NCBI GenBank assembly: GCA_002067755.1
Contig: MVQH01000095.1
Location: 1-53,197 of the forward strand
Length of the DNA: 53,197 nucleotides
From: Methanosaeta sp. PtaB.Bin018
Lineage (GTDB): Archaea > Halobacteriota > Methanosarcinia > Methanotrichales > Methanotrichaceae
Direction of reading: 5' to 3'
The notes below the pieces were generated by a model. The model made no database searches and was not told the DNA's origin. It was given only the letters and a program-made list of their open reading frames with translations. A program made the position numbers and the translations under genes. Positions 26,525 to 34,814 of this stretch are shown piece by piece (position 1 is the stretch's first letter; the number at the start of each line of letters is the position of its first letter).

Positions 26525-26587
26525 TTTTTGGGCCTCATCAAAGTATTAATAGTTTTCCTGCAAATAGTCTTCCCGCATCTTCGAACA

Positions 26588-27535
26588 CTAAAGAGAGCTC
26601 ATTGGTCGAGCTGCGTAGCCAAGATAACTTGCCCTGGAGAAAGAAGCATTTGAGACTGCATAGTAGCCAAGCTCCTGATAAGCCACGCCTTTCTTATACC
26701 AGGCTTCAGCATAGGATTGATTCAGCCGGATGGCTTTCTCATAACAGTCAATGGCGCCATTGTAATCTCCCTGACACAACAGAGAATTTCCTTTGCTGTA
26801 CCAGATGGCTGCATTTTCCGGGAACATCCTAAGCGCTTTATCATATGCTTGAAGAGACTCATTGTACTTTCCCAGTTCATGGAGTGTGAGGCCCCTGTTA
26901 TACCAGGCTAACCCATAGTTCGGGTCTATCTCTATGGCTTTGTCGTATGCTTTTAGCGATTCGTTATATCTCCCTAAAAAATACAGATCAATGCCTATAT
27001 TTTTCCAGGCAGTCAGATATTTAGGGTTGATCTCTACTGCATGATTATACGATCTTATGGCTTCTTCAAGGCATGCTGTGGCGTTTTCTTTACTTTGAGT
27101 GATATTAAATATTTTGCTTTGCAGTAAGAATGCTTTGTTGCTGAGCGCAAGGCCCTTATAATAGTAAAGATTGGAATCCATTGGATTTTTATTGAGCGAT
27201 TCATTATACAGCTCAATGGCCTTATTATACGCACGCACTGAATCGTTTAAATAATCTGGATCTTTCTGTTTTATGGACAACGACGCAAGAAGAGCGGCTT
27301 TTCCGTCCCAATAAACTGCATTATCAGGATTGATCTTAATGGCTTTATCATAACTTGCCAGTGCATCTTTATAATCTCCTTTTCCAGACGCATCAAGCCC
27401 TCTCTTGTACCAGTAGTCTGCCTTATTATTCGAATAGGTTGTATCGTTGCCTTGTGACAGAGTACATATAAAGAGAGTTGCAAGGGCCATTAGGATAATT
27501 ATGAATTTCAGATCCATCTTCGTCGCAGCGCGCAT
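26588..27535 (-). CDS. TPR protein with N-terminal signal or anchor
   Basis: Starting at ATG 27535, residues 8-25 (LKFIIILMALATLFICTLSQ region) form a signal peptide or anchor; the rest is about seven TPR units such as WYNRGLTLHELGKYNESLQA, with many N-x-S/T sites that would suit an extracytoplasmic, N-glycosylated protein. It lies downstream of the permease gene dppC (gap about 180 bp) on the same strand. Probably a protein-binding scaffold outside the membrane. Start alternatives: 27583 and 27517. Confidence 0.85.
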   Translation of the reverse strand: MRAATKMDLKFIIILMALATLFICTLSQGNDTTYSNNKADYWYKRGLDASGKGDYKDALASYDKAIKINPDNAVYWDGKAALLASLSIKQKDPDYLNDSVRAYNKAIELYNESLNKNPMDSNLYYYKGLALSNKAFLLQSKIFNITQSKENATACLEEAIRSYNHAVEINPKYLTAWKNIGIDLYFLGRYNESLKAYDKAIEIDPNYGLAWYNRGLTLHELGKYNESLQAYDKALRMFPENAAIWYSKGNSLLCQGDYNGAIDCYEKAIRLNQSYAEAWYKKGVAYQELGYYAVSNASFSRASYLGYAARPMSSL

Positions 27536-27713
27536 GACCCCTTCCTTCAGGGCAGGGAGAAGCGCGTCCTTGCACCTCCACATTTTTTAACCCCTCTTAT
27601 CCACATATCTGTCGTTATGATACTCGGCGTTTGACGTATGAATCTGTCGGGATATTAACCTTACGGTTGACAGGTTTATATTCATGAGAATTACCAAACA
27701 GGTAGACATCGCT

Positions 27714-28550
27714 CTATAGCTCCAAGAATTTCCCACGACTCTTCGGTTCCATGCTGATCAGCACGAATCCCAAGACAGAGGTGCAGATCAGTAGACCTGG
27801 TGGGAGATACCACCACCACATATCGTTTGCAAATCCTCCGCGAGAGAAGGCGAAATGGATCATCTCGCCCCAGCTGATGTTCAGCGGATCGCCTAGCCCA
27901 AGGAAGCTCAATGATGCCTCTGTGAGCATGGCTGAGGCCACAGCCAAAGCGAACTTCGCGTAAACGATCTCCTTTGCATTGACGAGAATGTGCCTAAGAA
28001 TTATATATCTGTCCGAGCAGCCAAGAGCCCTGGCAGCCTCTACGAAAGGCATATTGCGCAGTTGCAGGACGCGAGAGTGCACGACGCGCGCTGTGGAGCA
28101 CCACCACAAGAGGCCCACCACAAGTATGATGTTCCACATGCTAGGGCTCAGATATGCGGCCAGGATGATCATCAGCGGAAGCCCGGGAACTAGAAGAACC
28201 AGGTCTCCAATGGCCAGAAGCAGCTCTTCTACCCAGCCCCGAAAGTAGCCTGCCAGTAGCCCTACTGCAACGCCTATGACGATAGACATGAATCCAGCCA
28301 AGAGCCCAATGGCCAGGGACACGCGCGATGCATAGATGAGCTCTGATAGTATGTCCTGGCCGATATCGTTCGTTCCAAGAAGGTGATCCGAGCTTGGCGG
28401 GAGGTAAGGCGCGCCGGTCTTGCATGGATCCTGAGGAGCAATGAACGGCGCCAGCAGGGCCAAGAGCAAGAAGAAGATCAAGATGAGCCATCCAGCCAAT
28501 CTCAGAGGCGAGACTTTGTAGAGAATTTGTCCTCTATCGTACCAAATCAT
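27714..28550 (-). CDS. ABC transporter permease, DppC/NikC type
   Basis: 278-residue inner permease of the peptide/nickel ABC family, with an N-terminal helix, IAPQDPCKTGAPYLPPSSDH and the LGTNDIGQDILSELIYASR motif, and the EAA loop EAARALGCSDRYIILRHIL that docks the ATPase. It lies 6 bp after the DppB gene and downstream of the solute-binding protein. The substrate is inferred to be nickel (possibly chelated) from cooC/cooT across the divergent promoter; a peptide substrate is possible. No ATPase genes follow. Confidence 0.93.
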   Translation of the reverse strand: MIWYDRGQILYKVSPLRLAGWLILIFFLLLALLAPFIAPQDPCKTGAPYLPPSSDHLLGTNDIGQDILSELIYASRVSLAIGLLAGFMSIVIGVAVGLLAGYFRGWVEELLLAIGDLVLLVPGLPLMIILAAYLSPSMWNIILVVGLLWWCSTARVVHSRVLQLRNMPFVEAARALGCSDRYIILRHILVNAKEIVYAKFALAVASAMLTEASLSFLGLGDPLNISWGEMIHFAFSRGGFANDMWWWYLPPGLLICTSVLGFVLISMEPKSRGKFLEL

Positions 28551-28556
28551 TTTACC

Positions 28557-29543
28557 TCAGCTTGTCCTGCCGATTCTAGGATCGGCGATGCCGTACAGGA
28601 TATCTGCTATGAGATTTGCAGCCAGCACAGATACAGTCAGGACGAGAAAGCATCCTTGCATCACAGGGTAGTCTCGCGCAACAACTGCATCGTAAACCAA
28701 CGTTCCCATGCCGTTCAAGGAGAATACTATCTCGACTATCAGGGCTCCGGAGACCATGAAGCCAAAGCTCAATGCCACCATGCTGATGAAGGGCGGAAGA
28801 ACATTTCTTATGACATGGCCGAGGAGGATCTCCATCTCCCTGAGACCTTTGGCCCTTGCAGCCAGAACGAACTGCTCCTCCAGCAGTTGCACGACGGAGT
28901 TTCTTACTACAAGGAACTTGTAGCTGGCTCCGAGCAGGGAAAGAGTCGCAACTGGAAGGAGAAGATGCCAGGCAACATCAGCAATGTATTCGACCCCTGT
29001 TCTGCCTCCCGAGGTCAAATTTCCCAGAGGAAACAGCCCCAGATGAAACGCAAAGACGCTTACCAGGACCATGGCCAGAAGGAACGGCGGACAGGTGTAA
29101 AGAAAGAGGGCAAGGCCTGTTAGCATGAGATCCGTTCGGCTCTGGCTCTTGAAGCCCGCAAGGGCGCCCAGTAGCAGGGCAAGAAGAGCGCCTATGACGA
29201 TAGACGGAAAGACCAGCACTAGCGTCCAGAAGAGCCTGTAAGCCATGAGGTCTGCGACGCTCCGGCTCTTATGAATGGAGTAGCCCAGATCCAGCCTGGA
29301 CACAGACCGCAGGTAGTCTGTGTATTGGATGTGCAGGGGCCTGTCCAGACCAAATTCTGCCCTCAGCTTTTCTATCATCTCTGGATCGTTATGCAGGGCT
29401 TCGTCACCGAGAAGATTGACGACTGGATCTCCTGGCATCATCCTGGGAAGGGCGAAGTTGAGGGAGAGTATCAAAAAGAGGGTGAGACTGTACCGGATGA
29501 GCTTACCCAGGAAATACGATCTCCCGCCGCCAGCCTCACTCAA
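28557..29543 (-). CDS. ABC transporter permease, DppB/NikB type
   Basis: 328-residue permease with six membrane helices, the N-terminal LPRMMPGDPVVNLLGDEA segment typical of DppB, and the EAA loop (AARAKGLREMEILLGHVI). It forms a heterodimer with the adjacent DppC protein. Order on the minus strand is solute-binding protein, DppB, DppC, with 37- and 6-bp gaps, so these are one operon. Substrate inference as for the partner. Confidence 0.94.
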   Translation of the reverse strand: MSEAGGGRSYFLGKLIRYSLTLFLILSLNFALPRMMPGDPVVNLLGDEALHNDPEMIEKLRAEFGLDRPLHIQYTDYLRSVSRLDLGYSIHKSRSVADLMAYRLFWTLVLVFPSIVIGALLALLLGALAGFKSQSRTDLMLTGLALFLYTCPPFLLAMVLVSVFAFHLGLFPLGNLTSGGRTGVEYIADVAWHLLLPVATLSLLGASYKFLVVRNSVVQLLEEQFVLAARAKGLREMEILLGHVIRNVLPPFISMVALSFGFMVSGALIVEIVFSLNGMGTLVYDAVVARDYPVMQGCFLVLTVSVLAANLIADILYGIADPRIGRTS

Positions 29544-29580
29544 TTTCGTCTCACCCTGCTAGTAAAAGGCGACCTCTCTT

Positions 29581-31179
29581 TCAGGCCTCGTGCAATTTGT
29601 TGAGGGTGCCGTAAGACAAGATGCCATGCAGAGGATTGTACTCCCAGCCAGCATAGTTGGCATTGTATGGCTGGATTATGTTCATGGAATAGACTGCAAA
29701 CTGAGGCATCTGCTCAGCATAGTACTCTTGAATTTGCGCTGCAAGCTCCTCTCGTTTTCTCTTGTCCTGGGTTGAACCAAGGCTGTCGACTATCGACTGA
29801 TACTCTGGATCATCGACCATCGACCACCCATAATATCTGCTGTCTGTATAGCCAGATCCATAGCCCTCGCCCATGATCATTCCCCAGAAGGTAGTTCCGG
29901 CGAGTGCCATCTCATGTGTCTTCTTCTCATCCAGTATCTCTCCGTGGGTGCTCTTATCTGCCAGATCGATCTCGATGTCTATGCCAACAGCCGCAAAATA
30001 CTTCTTGAGCATCTCGGCAGCGCGTATGCTGTCAGGCAAATCGCTCCTGGTGAGCAGTTTGGGCTGGAATTTTGCCTTTTGTGGCGTCTCTCTGAAACCG
30101 TCGCCATCCACGTCCTTGAAGCCCAGATCGTCCAGCATAGACCTGGATTTGTTTGCGTCATACGTCAATATTCGGGTCTTGGTGTAGTAAAGTGTGCCGT
30201 TTGGAACCCATCCGGCGCTTGGCAAAGTGCCATACCCTGCAGTGAACATGTTCTTGAGCTCCTCATAGTTCAAAGCATAGCTTAATGCCAATCGAAGCTC
30301 TTTATTGTCGAATGGCTCCTTGGCTGTATTGAACCACAAGACGTTTGTGATGCCTCTCTCAGGATAGACCTCGATGCCGATCTCTTTGTTATCCAGAAGG
30401 TTTGGAACATAATAGTAGCTGATGCCCTTGGAATAGTAATATGGCAGGTCTACCTCTCCTTTCTGGAAGGCCAGCATCAGTGCATCGGGATTCTTGAACA
30501 TCCTCAGTTCGATGGTATCTATGGCTGGCATTCCACCCCAGTATCTGTCATTTGCCTGGTAGGTGACTGTCCCTGCATCCTTGTCGAATTTGACGAACTT
30601 ATATGGTCCGCACCCAATGGCAGCTTCTCTGTCGTTGAACTTCTTGGGTTCTGCTACGGACTTGAATATATGCGCCGGGATCATCTTCACCACTGCAATC
30701 GTGTTGAGGAAGTTATAGTCAGGCTTCTCCAGTGTTATGATAACTGTCTTGTTGTCTGGCGCCTCGACTGACTTGATAGTTCCGATGTATGATTTGCTCA
30801 GAGGATCTTTCTCCAGGTCATAGTCTATTGTGAACTTGATATCCTGCGCTGTGAGAGGCTGGCCGTCATGCCATGTGACATCATCTCTCAGATGGAAGGT
30901 CCACGTCCGCAGATCTTCTGTATCCCAAGATGCTGCAAGCTCAGGGCCTACATCACCGTTATTGTTGAACCTCACGAGTCCTTGGTGGCTGAGCATCATG
31001 CTGTACACTCCGAAGTAGTAGTCCCAGAGATTGGCATCATTGATCTGGTTTATCGTTCCGACTGTGAGCTTTGAGATCCTTTCCTGGCTGCCACTGCTCT
31101 CAGATTGTGACGCCAAACCCAAGCCTGAGAGGCAGAGGAGGATGAGACAGCAGGCCAGTAGCTGTAATATGTTTTTCAT
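29581..31179 (-). CDS. Family 5 solute-binding protein (nickel/peptide type), copy 1
   Basis: 532 residues: signal peptide (MKNILQLLACCLILLCLSGL) and the SBP_bac_5 fold, with HLRDDVTWHDGQPLTAQDIK and IGCGPYKFVKFDKDAG. It captures the ligand outside the cell for the DppBC permeases encoded downstream. A second copy (33073-34671) shares the same layout, including ISYYYVP and the TAGYG..P.AG..P.G region, and looks like a duplication. The ribosome site AAGGTGATGG precedes ATG 31179. That the ligand is nickel is inferred from the neighbours cooC and cooT. Confidence 0.93.
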   Translation of the reverse strand: MKNILQLLACCLILLCLSGLGLASQSESSGSQERISKLTVGTINQINDANLWDYYFGVYSMMLSHQGLVRFNNNGDVGPELAASWDTEDLRTWTFHLRDDVTWHDGQPLTAQDIKFTIDYDLEKDPLSKSYIGTIKSVEAPDNKTVIITLEKPDYNFLNTIAVVKMIPAHIFKSVAEPKKFNDREAAIGCGPYKFVKFDKDAGTVTYQANDRYWGGMPAIDTIELRMFKNPDALMLAFQKGEVDLPYYYSKGISYYYVPNLLDNKEIGIEVYPERGITNVLWFNTAKEPFDNKELRLALSYALNYEELKNMFTAGYGTLPSAGWVPNGTLYYTKTRILTYDANKSRSMLDDLGFKDVDGDGFRETPQKAKFQPKLLTRSDLPDSIRAAEMLKKYFAAVGIDIEIDLADKSTHGEILDEKKTHEMALAGTTFWGMIMGEGYGSGYTDSRYYGWSMVDDPEYQSIVDSLGSTQDKRKREELAAQIQEYYAEQMPQFAVYSMNIIQPYNANYAGWEYNPLHGILSYGTLNKLHEA

Positions 31180-31354
31180 TATTCCATCACCTTAGTTATA
31201 CATTTAATCTCAATGGTCTGGATATTTAGTATTAATAATTTATGATATAACCAATGATTTAACATACTAATTGATATGATCATCGAAAGTTTTATCAGTA
31301 AATAGCCAGAAAACTATTAGAGGTTATGTACAGAGATGCAGCAGGGGATATGTA
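31180..31354. promoter_or_regulatory. Divergent promoter region, solute-binding protein 1 / DUF4198-cooC-cooT
   Basis: 175 bp of AT-rich DNA between the two divergent units. TATA-like stretches lie near 31225-31250. The word TTTAACATACTA at 31258-31269 is nearly repeated (TTTAACATGCTA) in the promoter of the second solute-binding gene at 34693-34704, suggesting a shared regulator. Confidence 0.4.
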
Positions 31355-32068
31355 ATGCAAGAGAATAAGTTGTATATGATGATTAATGGCCACGAAATTT
31401 GGCTGGAAAGCCTCGGGATAGGTGATGGGAATGTGGAACTATCTTTGGTCTTCGGCCATAATATGCAGCAAGATGGTGTGGGAGATATAAGCAGGTTTGT
31501 GCCGCACGTATTTTTGCCGGACGGGAGCAAGGGAGAGGCCTCCTTGAAGCCTGGAGAGAGGCATCATTTTATGAAGTTCAATGCCCCAAAAGACGGCTAC
31601 TATACGGCTTATGTGGATATGGGAACTGCCATTTGGTCTCAGACCAAGGAGGGCTACAGCGAAGGCCCCAAGTTTAAGTTCAAGGATGTGATCTACGCTG
31701 GCGCATATCACCAGATGGCAAAGACCATAGTTGCAGTGGGCAATGCTGGATCTTATAGTAGCCGACCTATGCATGGAATACTTGAGATCGTACCAAAAGA
31801 GCCATTTTGCAGAGTTGGCAAAGATGCTGAGTTGACAGTCCTGTACGAGGACAGGCCGCTTAAATCCGCTGACATCAAAGCGGTCTCAAAGAAACAGGGA
31901 AAGGAGATGGCTTCTGCCAAGACAGATGAGATGGGCATGGCTAAGATTCCCATTACCTCTGATGGAGAATGGATGTTCCTGGCCAGGCATGTAGATCAGA
32001 CGAAGAAGGTTTGTGAGGAGTTCGATGAGTCAGTCTTCGTCAACACTCTGGTCATGGTGGCCAGATGA
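31355..32068 (+). CDS. DUF4198-like protein in the nickel/CODH locus
   Basis: 237 residues. The motif GHEIWLES near the start and the FVPHVFLPDGSKGEASLKPG beta-sandwich pattern match DUF4198, a family found with nickel and cobalt transporters in bacteria (NikK-type). Unlike most members it has no signal peptide, so it should be cytoplasmic here. His-rich spots (GHN, RHHF, AYHQ) could bind metal. Its stop overlaps the cooC start (ATGA at 32065-32068), implying coupled translation and a joint role in nickel delivery. Confidence 0.75.
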   Translation: MQENKLYMMINGHEIWLESLGIGDGNVELSLVFGHNMQQDGVGDISRFVPHVFLPDGSKGEASLKPGERHHFMKFNAPKDGYYTAYVDMGTAIWSQTKEGYSEGPKFKFKDVIYAGAYHQMAKTIVAVGNAGSYSSRPMHGILEIVPKEPFCRVGKDAELTVLYEDRPLKSADIKAVSKKQGKEMASAKTDEMGMAKIPITSDGEWMFLARHVDQTKKVCEEFDESVFVNTLVMVAR

Positions 32069-32844
32069 AGCGCATAATCTTCACTGGAAAGGGAGGCGTT
32101 GGCAAGACCACGATTCTCTCTAACCTTGCCAGGCTTCTGGCTCGGGATGGCTACAGAGTGCTGGTAATAGACTGCGACCCAAGCATGAACTTGGCCATGT
32201 CTCTTGGCATTCCCATCTCCGAGGTCGTATCTTTAGCAGGAGACAAATCCCATCTCCAAGAGAAGCTGGGAGGCGGCGTAGGTGAGCATGCCAACCACGG
32301 ATTAGAAGACACAGATGATTCTCTCGAGGAGTTCATAGTACAGGCCTGTGATGGAGTAAAGCTAATTGTGATGGGGACGATTCCATTTGGAGGTGCAGGC
32401 TGTCTGTGCGCTCCCATCTCACTGGTAAAATTGCTTGTAAATTATCTGGCGTCTGGCCCAGATGAGAACGATTTCATATTCGTTGACTCTCAAGCAGGAG
32501 TGGAGATCTTTGGCAGGGGCCTGGCATCGGAGTTCGATATATCCTTTGTAATCACAGAGCCTACGCCAAAATCGCTTGAAGTGGCAAAACACGGCCTGAG
32601 GCTGGCAAAAGATCTCGGCGTAAAGCGGCAAATAGCAATTGTAAATAAGGTGGAACTGGAAGAGGATCTCAGCTGTGCAGTGCAAGAGCTTAATCTTTTT
32701 GCAGATCAGATTCTGTCTGTGGGCTATGATAGGTCCGTGATAGAGGCAGATAAAAAGGGTGCACTGCTTTTGGACAATGTGCCTTGGACATCGGCCTTGA
32801 GCGATATCCTGAGAATAAAGAAGTGCATGCTGGGTGATGTTTGA
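32065..32844 (+). CDS. cooC: CooC-type nickel-insertion ATPase for CO dehydrogenase
   Basis: 259-residue MinD/ParA-like ATPase. Deviant Walker A GKGGVGKTT at residues 8-16, VIDCDPS at 35-40 and the CooC hallmark Cys-Leu-Cys at C113/C115, which binds nickel or zinc at the dimer interface in known CooC. Role: ATP-dependent insertion of nickel in the C-cluster of CdhA (or the A-cluster of CdhC). It is coupled to the DUF4198 gene by ATGA and to cooT by a one-base TGATG overlap. Distinction from HypB/MinD is clear from the CxC motif. Confidence 0.93.
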   Translation: MKRIIFTGKGGVGKTTILSNLARLLARDGYRVLVIDCDPSMNLAMSLGIPISEVVSLAGDKSHLQEKLGGGVGEHANHGLEDTDDSLEEFIVQACDGVKLIVMGTIPFGGAGCLCAPISLVKLLVNYLASGPDENDFIFVDSQAGVEIFGRGLASEFDISFVITEPTPKSLEVAKHGLRLAKDLGVKRQIAIVNKVELEEDLSCAVQELNLFADQILSVGYDRSVIEADKKGALLLDNVPWTSALSDILRIKKCMLGDV

Positions 32845-33050
32845 TGTGCGAGTTCACAGTGTATGTTTATGAGGATGGCACAAAAGATCGTCTTTTGGTG
32901 GCCAAGAATATCCTCGCAGCTAAAAGAAAGGATGGACGAACGCTGCTGATGGACGCATTCGGCAGCATAACTCCTGTGGAAAGTGTCACAATTGAAGAGG
33001 TCAACACGATCTCTCAGGAGCTGATCTTAAAAAAAATAGAGCCTGAATGA
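32844..33050 (+). CDS. cooT: CooT-family nickel-binding protein
   Basis: 68 residues starting MCEFTVYVYEDGTKDRLLVA. The start is ATG 32844 (the preceding TTG belongs to the overlap), which places the cysteine at position 2, the nickel ligand of CooT dimers. The rest forms a small SH3-like beta-barrel. It is a nickel chaperone working with CooC on CO dehydrogenase. The end of the gene contains half of a bidirectional terminator. Confidence 0.9.
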   Translation: MCEFTVYVYEDGTKDRLLVAKNILAAKRKDGRTLLMDAFGSITPVESVTIEEVNTISQELILKKIEPE

Positions 33051-33061
33051 ATGGAGGCTCT
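33030..33061. terminator. Bidirectional hairpin terminator between cooT and the second solute-binding gene
   Basis: AGAGCCT (33038-33044) pairs with AGGCTCT (33055-33061), 7-bp stem and 10-nt loop around the cooT stop. On the minus strand it is followed by a run of T (the A-run at about 33028-33036); on the plus strand by a weaker TTGATATGGTTTT. It would end both converging transcripts. Confidence 0.55.
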
Positions 33062-33072
33062 TGATATGGTTT

Positions 33073-34671
33073 TCAGGCTGGGTGCAGCCCGAAGAACGTC
33101 TCGTAGGAGAGGATGCCGTGAATCGGATTTGCGACATATCCCTCCCATCTCCTGTTGTAGGGCTGCACATAGTCATTCCAGTAGAGCGATATGGCCAAAA
33201 GCTCATGAGCATAGTACTCCTGAACTGACTTGGCGAGCTTTGCTGTCGTCTTATCATCAGATGATCCTAAAAGCTCATCAACAAGCTTCGTGAATACCGG
33301 ATCGGAGAGCACAGGCCAGCCATTGCTCCTCGTGTCCATGTAGCCCGTAGCATACCCGGCTTCCATCATCATTCCCCAGGGAGTTGTCCGACTCACAAAC
33401 ATCTCGTGATCTTTGTTGTCCACGATATCCCAAAAGCCGCTGCTGTCCGTTACATGGATCTGGGCATCAAGGCCGACGCCATTGAAATATTTCTTGAGCA
33501 TCTCACCAAGTCGCACGCTGTCGCTGTCTGACTTGACAAGGATCTGAGGCTGGAATGGGCTCCCGTTCGCCCTCTCTCTGAATCCATCTCCATTTGTGTC
33601 CGCAAGCCCAGTGGCATTCAAGAGCAGGTTCGCATGGCTGGAGTTGTAGACAAGTGGCCTTGTCTGGACGAAGTTCAGGTTTCCGTCCGGTATGAATCCA
33701 GCATTCGGCACTCGGCCATATCCTGCTGTGAAGAGATTTTTGAGTTCTTCGTAGTCGATGGCATAGCTGATTGCTTCGCGAAAGCGGCTATCGTTGTAGG
33801 GCGTCTTATTCAGGTTGAACCACAGGGCGTTTGGAACGCCTGTGTTATTGATGATTTGAAATTCCAGATCTGCATCTTTTAAGAGCTGAGGCACATAGTA
33901 GTAGCTGATGCCGCCTGAGTAGATGTACACAGTGTCTAGCTCACCTTTTTGCAGAGCCATCATCATGGTCTCCTGATTTTTGAACATGCGAATGTCTATC
34001 TCCTGCACAGATGGCCTGCCTTCGTAATAATTCTCATAGGCCTGGAACTTGATGAGGCCTGCTGACTTATCGAACTTTACGAACTTATATGGTCCGCAGC
34101 CAATGGCACACTCTGGATCGTTGAATCTCTTGGGGTCTGCAACCTTCTCGAACACATGTTTTGGAACTGTCCTGAGCATGAGAAGGTTGTTTAAGAAGTT
34201 GCCATCAGGCGACTTGAGATTTATTACGAGCGTATAGTCATCTGGAGCATCGACTGACTCGATGATATTCCAGTTGGAACCTCCAAGCTTCTCTGGCAGG
34301 TACTCCAGGGAGAACTTGAGATCCGCAGCGGTTAAAGGTACTCCGTCGTGCCATGTGGCGTTCTTGACCAGATGGAAGACCCATTTTTTGGCATCTTTGG
34401 TCTCCCAGCTATATGCAAGCGCAGGCACGTAATTTCCCGATGCATCAGTGCGTATCAGCGATTTTGTGATAAGCGATTCCCGATAGATATTGAATATGCT
34501 ATCATCAACGTTCAAATCCTCCACATGGTCAGTGGTTCCGATGACGAGTTTATCTACAGTGCCGATCCTCTCTTGAGACTGGACATCAGCCAGGCCAGAC
34601 CCCGAAAACAATATGCAAAGCAGGGTTGAGGCTGTCAGCAAACATTGGATTTTTCCCATCGCAATCCCCAT
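33073..34671 (-). CDS. Family 5 solute-binding protein, copy 2
   Basis: 532 residues with signal peptide (about residues 1-25: GKIQCLLTASTLLCILFSGS) and SBP_bac_5 fold, closely parallel to the protein at 29581-31179: AIGCGPYKFVKFDKSAG, ISYYYVPQLL and NLLLNATGLADTNGDGFRER have counterparts there. No permease accompanies it, so it probably feeds the same DppBC pair with another ligand form. Start ATG 34671; TTG 34677 and ATG 34659 are alternatives. A TATA box and a palindrome lie upstream. Confidence 0.92.
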   Translation of the reverse strand: MGIAMGKIQCLLTASTLLCILFSGSGLADVQSQERIGTVDKLVIGTTDHVEDLNVDDSIFNIYRESLITKSLIRTDASGNYVPALAYSWETKDAKKWVFHLVKNATWHDGVPLTAADLKFSLEYLPEKLGGSNWNIIESVDAPDDYTLVINLKSPDGNFLNNLLMLRTVPKHVFEKVADPKRFNDPECAIGCGPYKFVKFDKSAGLIKFQAYENYYEGRPSVQEIDIRMFKNQETMMMALQKGELDTVYIYSGGISYYYVPQLLKDADLEFQIINNTGVPNALWFNLNKTPYNDSRFREAISYAIDYEELKNLFTAGYGRVPNAGFIPDGNLNFVQTRPLVYNSSHANLLLNATGLADTNGDGFRERANGSPFQPQILVKSDSDSVRLGEMLKKYFNGVGLDAQIHVTDSSGFWDIVDNKDHEMFVSRTTPWGMMMEAGYATGYMDTRSNGWPVLSDPVFTKLVDELLGSSDDKTTAKLAKSVQEYYAHELLAISLYWNDYVQPYNRRWEGYVANPIHGILSYETFFGLHPA

Positions 34672-34685
34672 CTTCAATCATTTTT

Positions 34686-34700
34686 ATGTTAGTTTAACAT
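34686..34700. promoter_or_regulatory. Palindrome between TATA box and start of solute-binding protein 2
   Basis: Perfect inverted repeat ATGTTA-GTT-TAACAT, about 15-30 bp upstream of the start codon and just downstream of the TATA box CATTTATATATGG (34706-34718, minus strand). The placement suits repression, for example by nickel status, but the regulator is unknown. Confidence 0.5.
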
Positions 34701-34705
34701 GCTAC

Positions 34706-34718
34706 CATATATAAATGT
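34706..34718 (-). promoter_or_regulatory. TATA box of the second solute-binding protein gene
   Basis: On the minus strand CATTTATATATGG, a strong archaeal TATA element, about 40 bp before ATG 34671. Confidence 0.6.
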
Positions 34719-34814
34719 GTTATCAATTATGTCTAACTACGACAACGCAAGATAATGGAACGATTCAGCGAGCAGGGCTGAATGCTAGTTGGGCTGGATA
34801 GTTACCTGTAAAAT

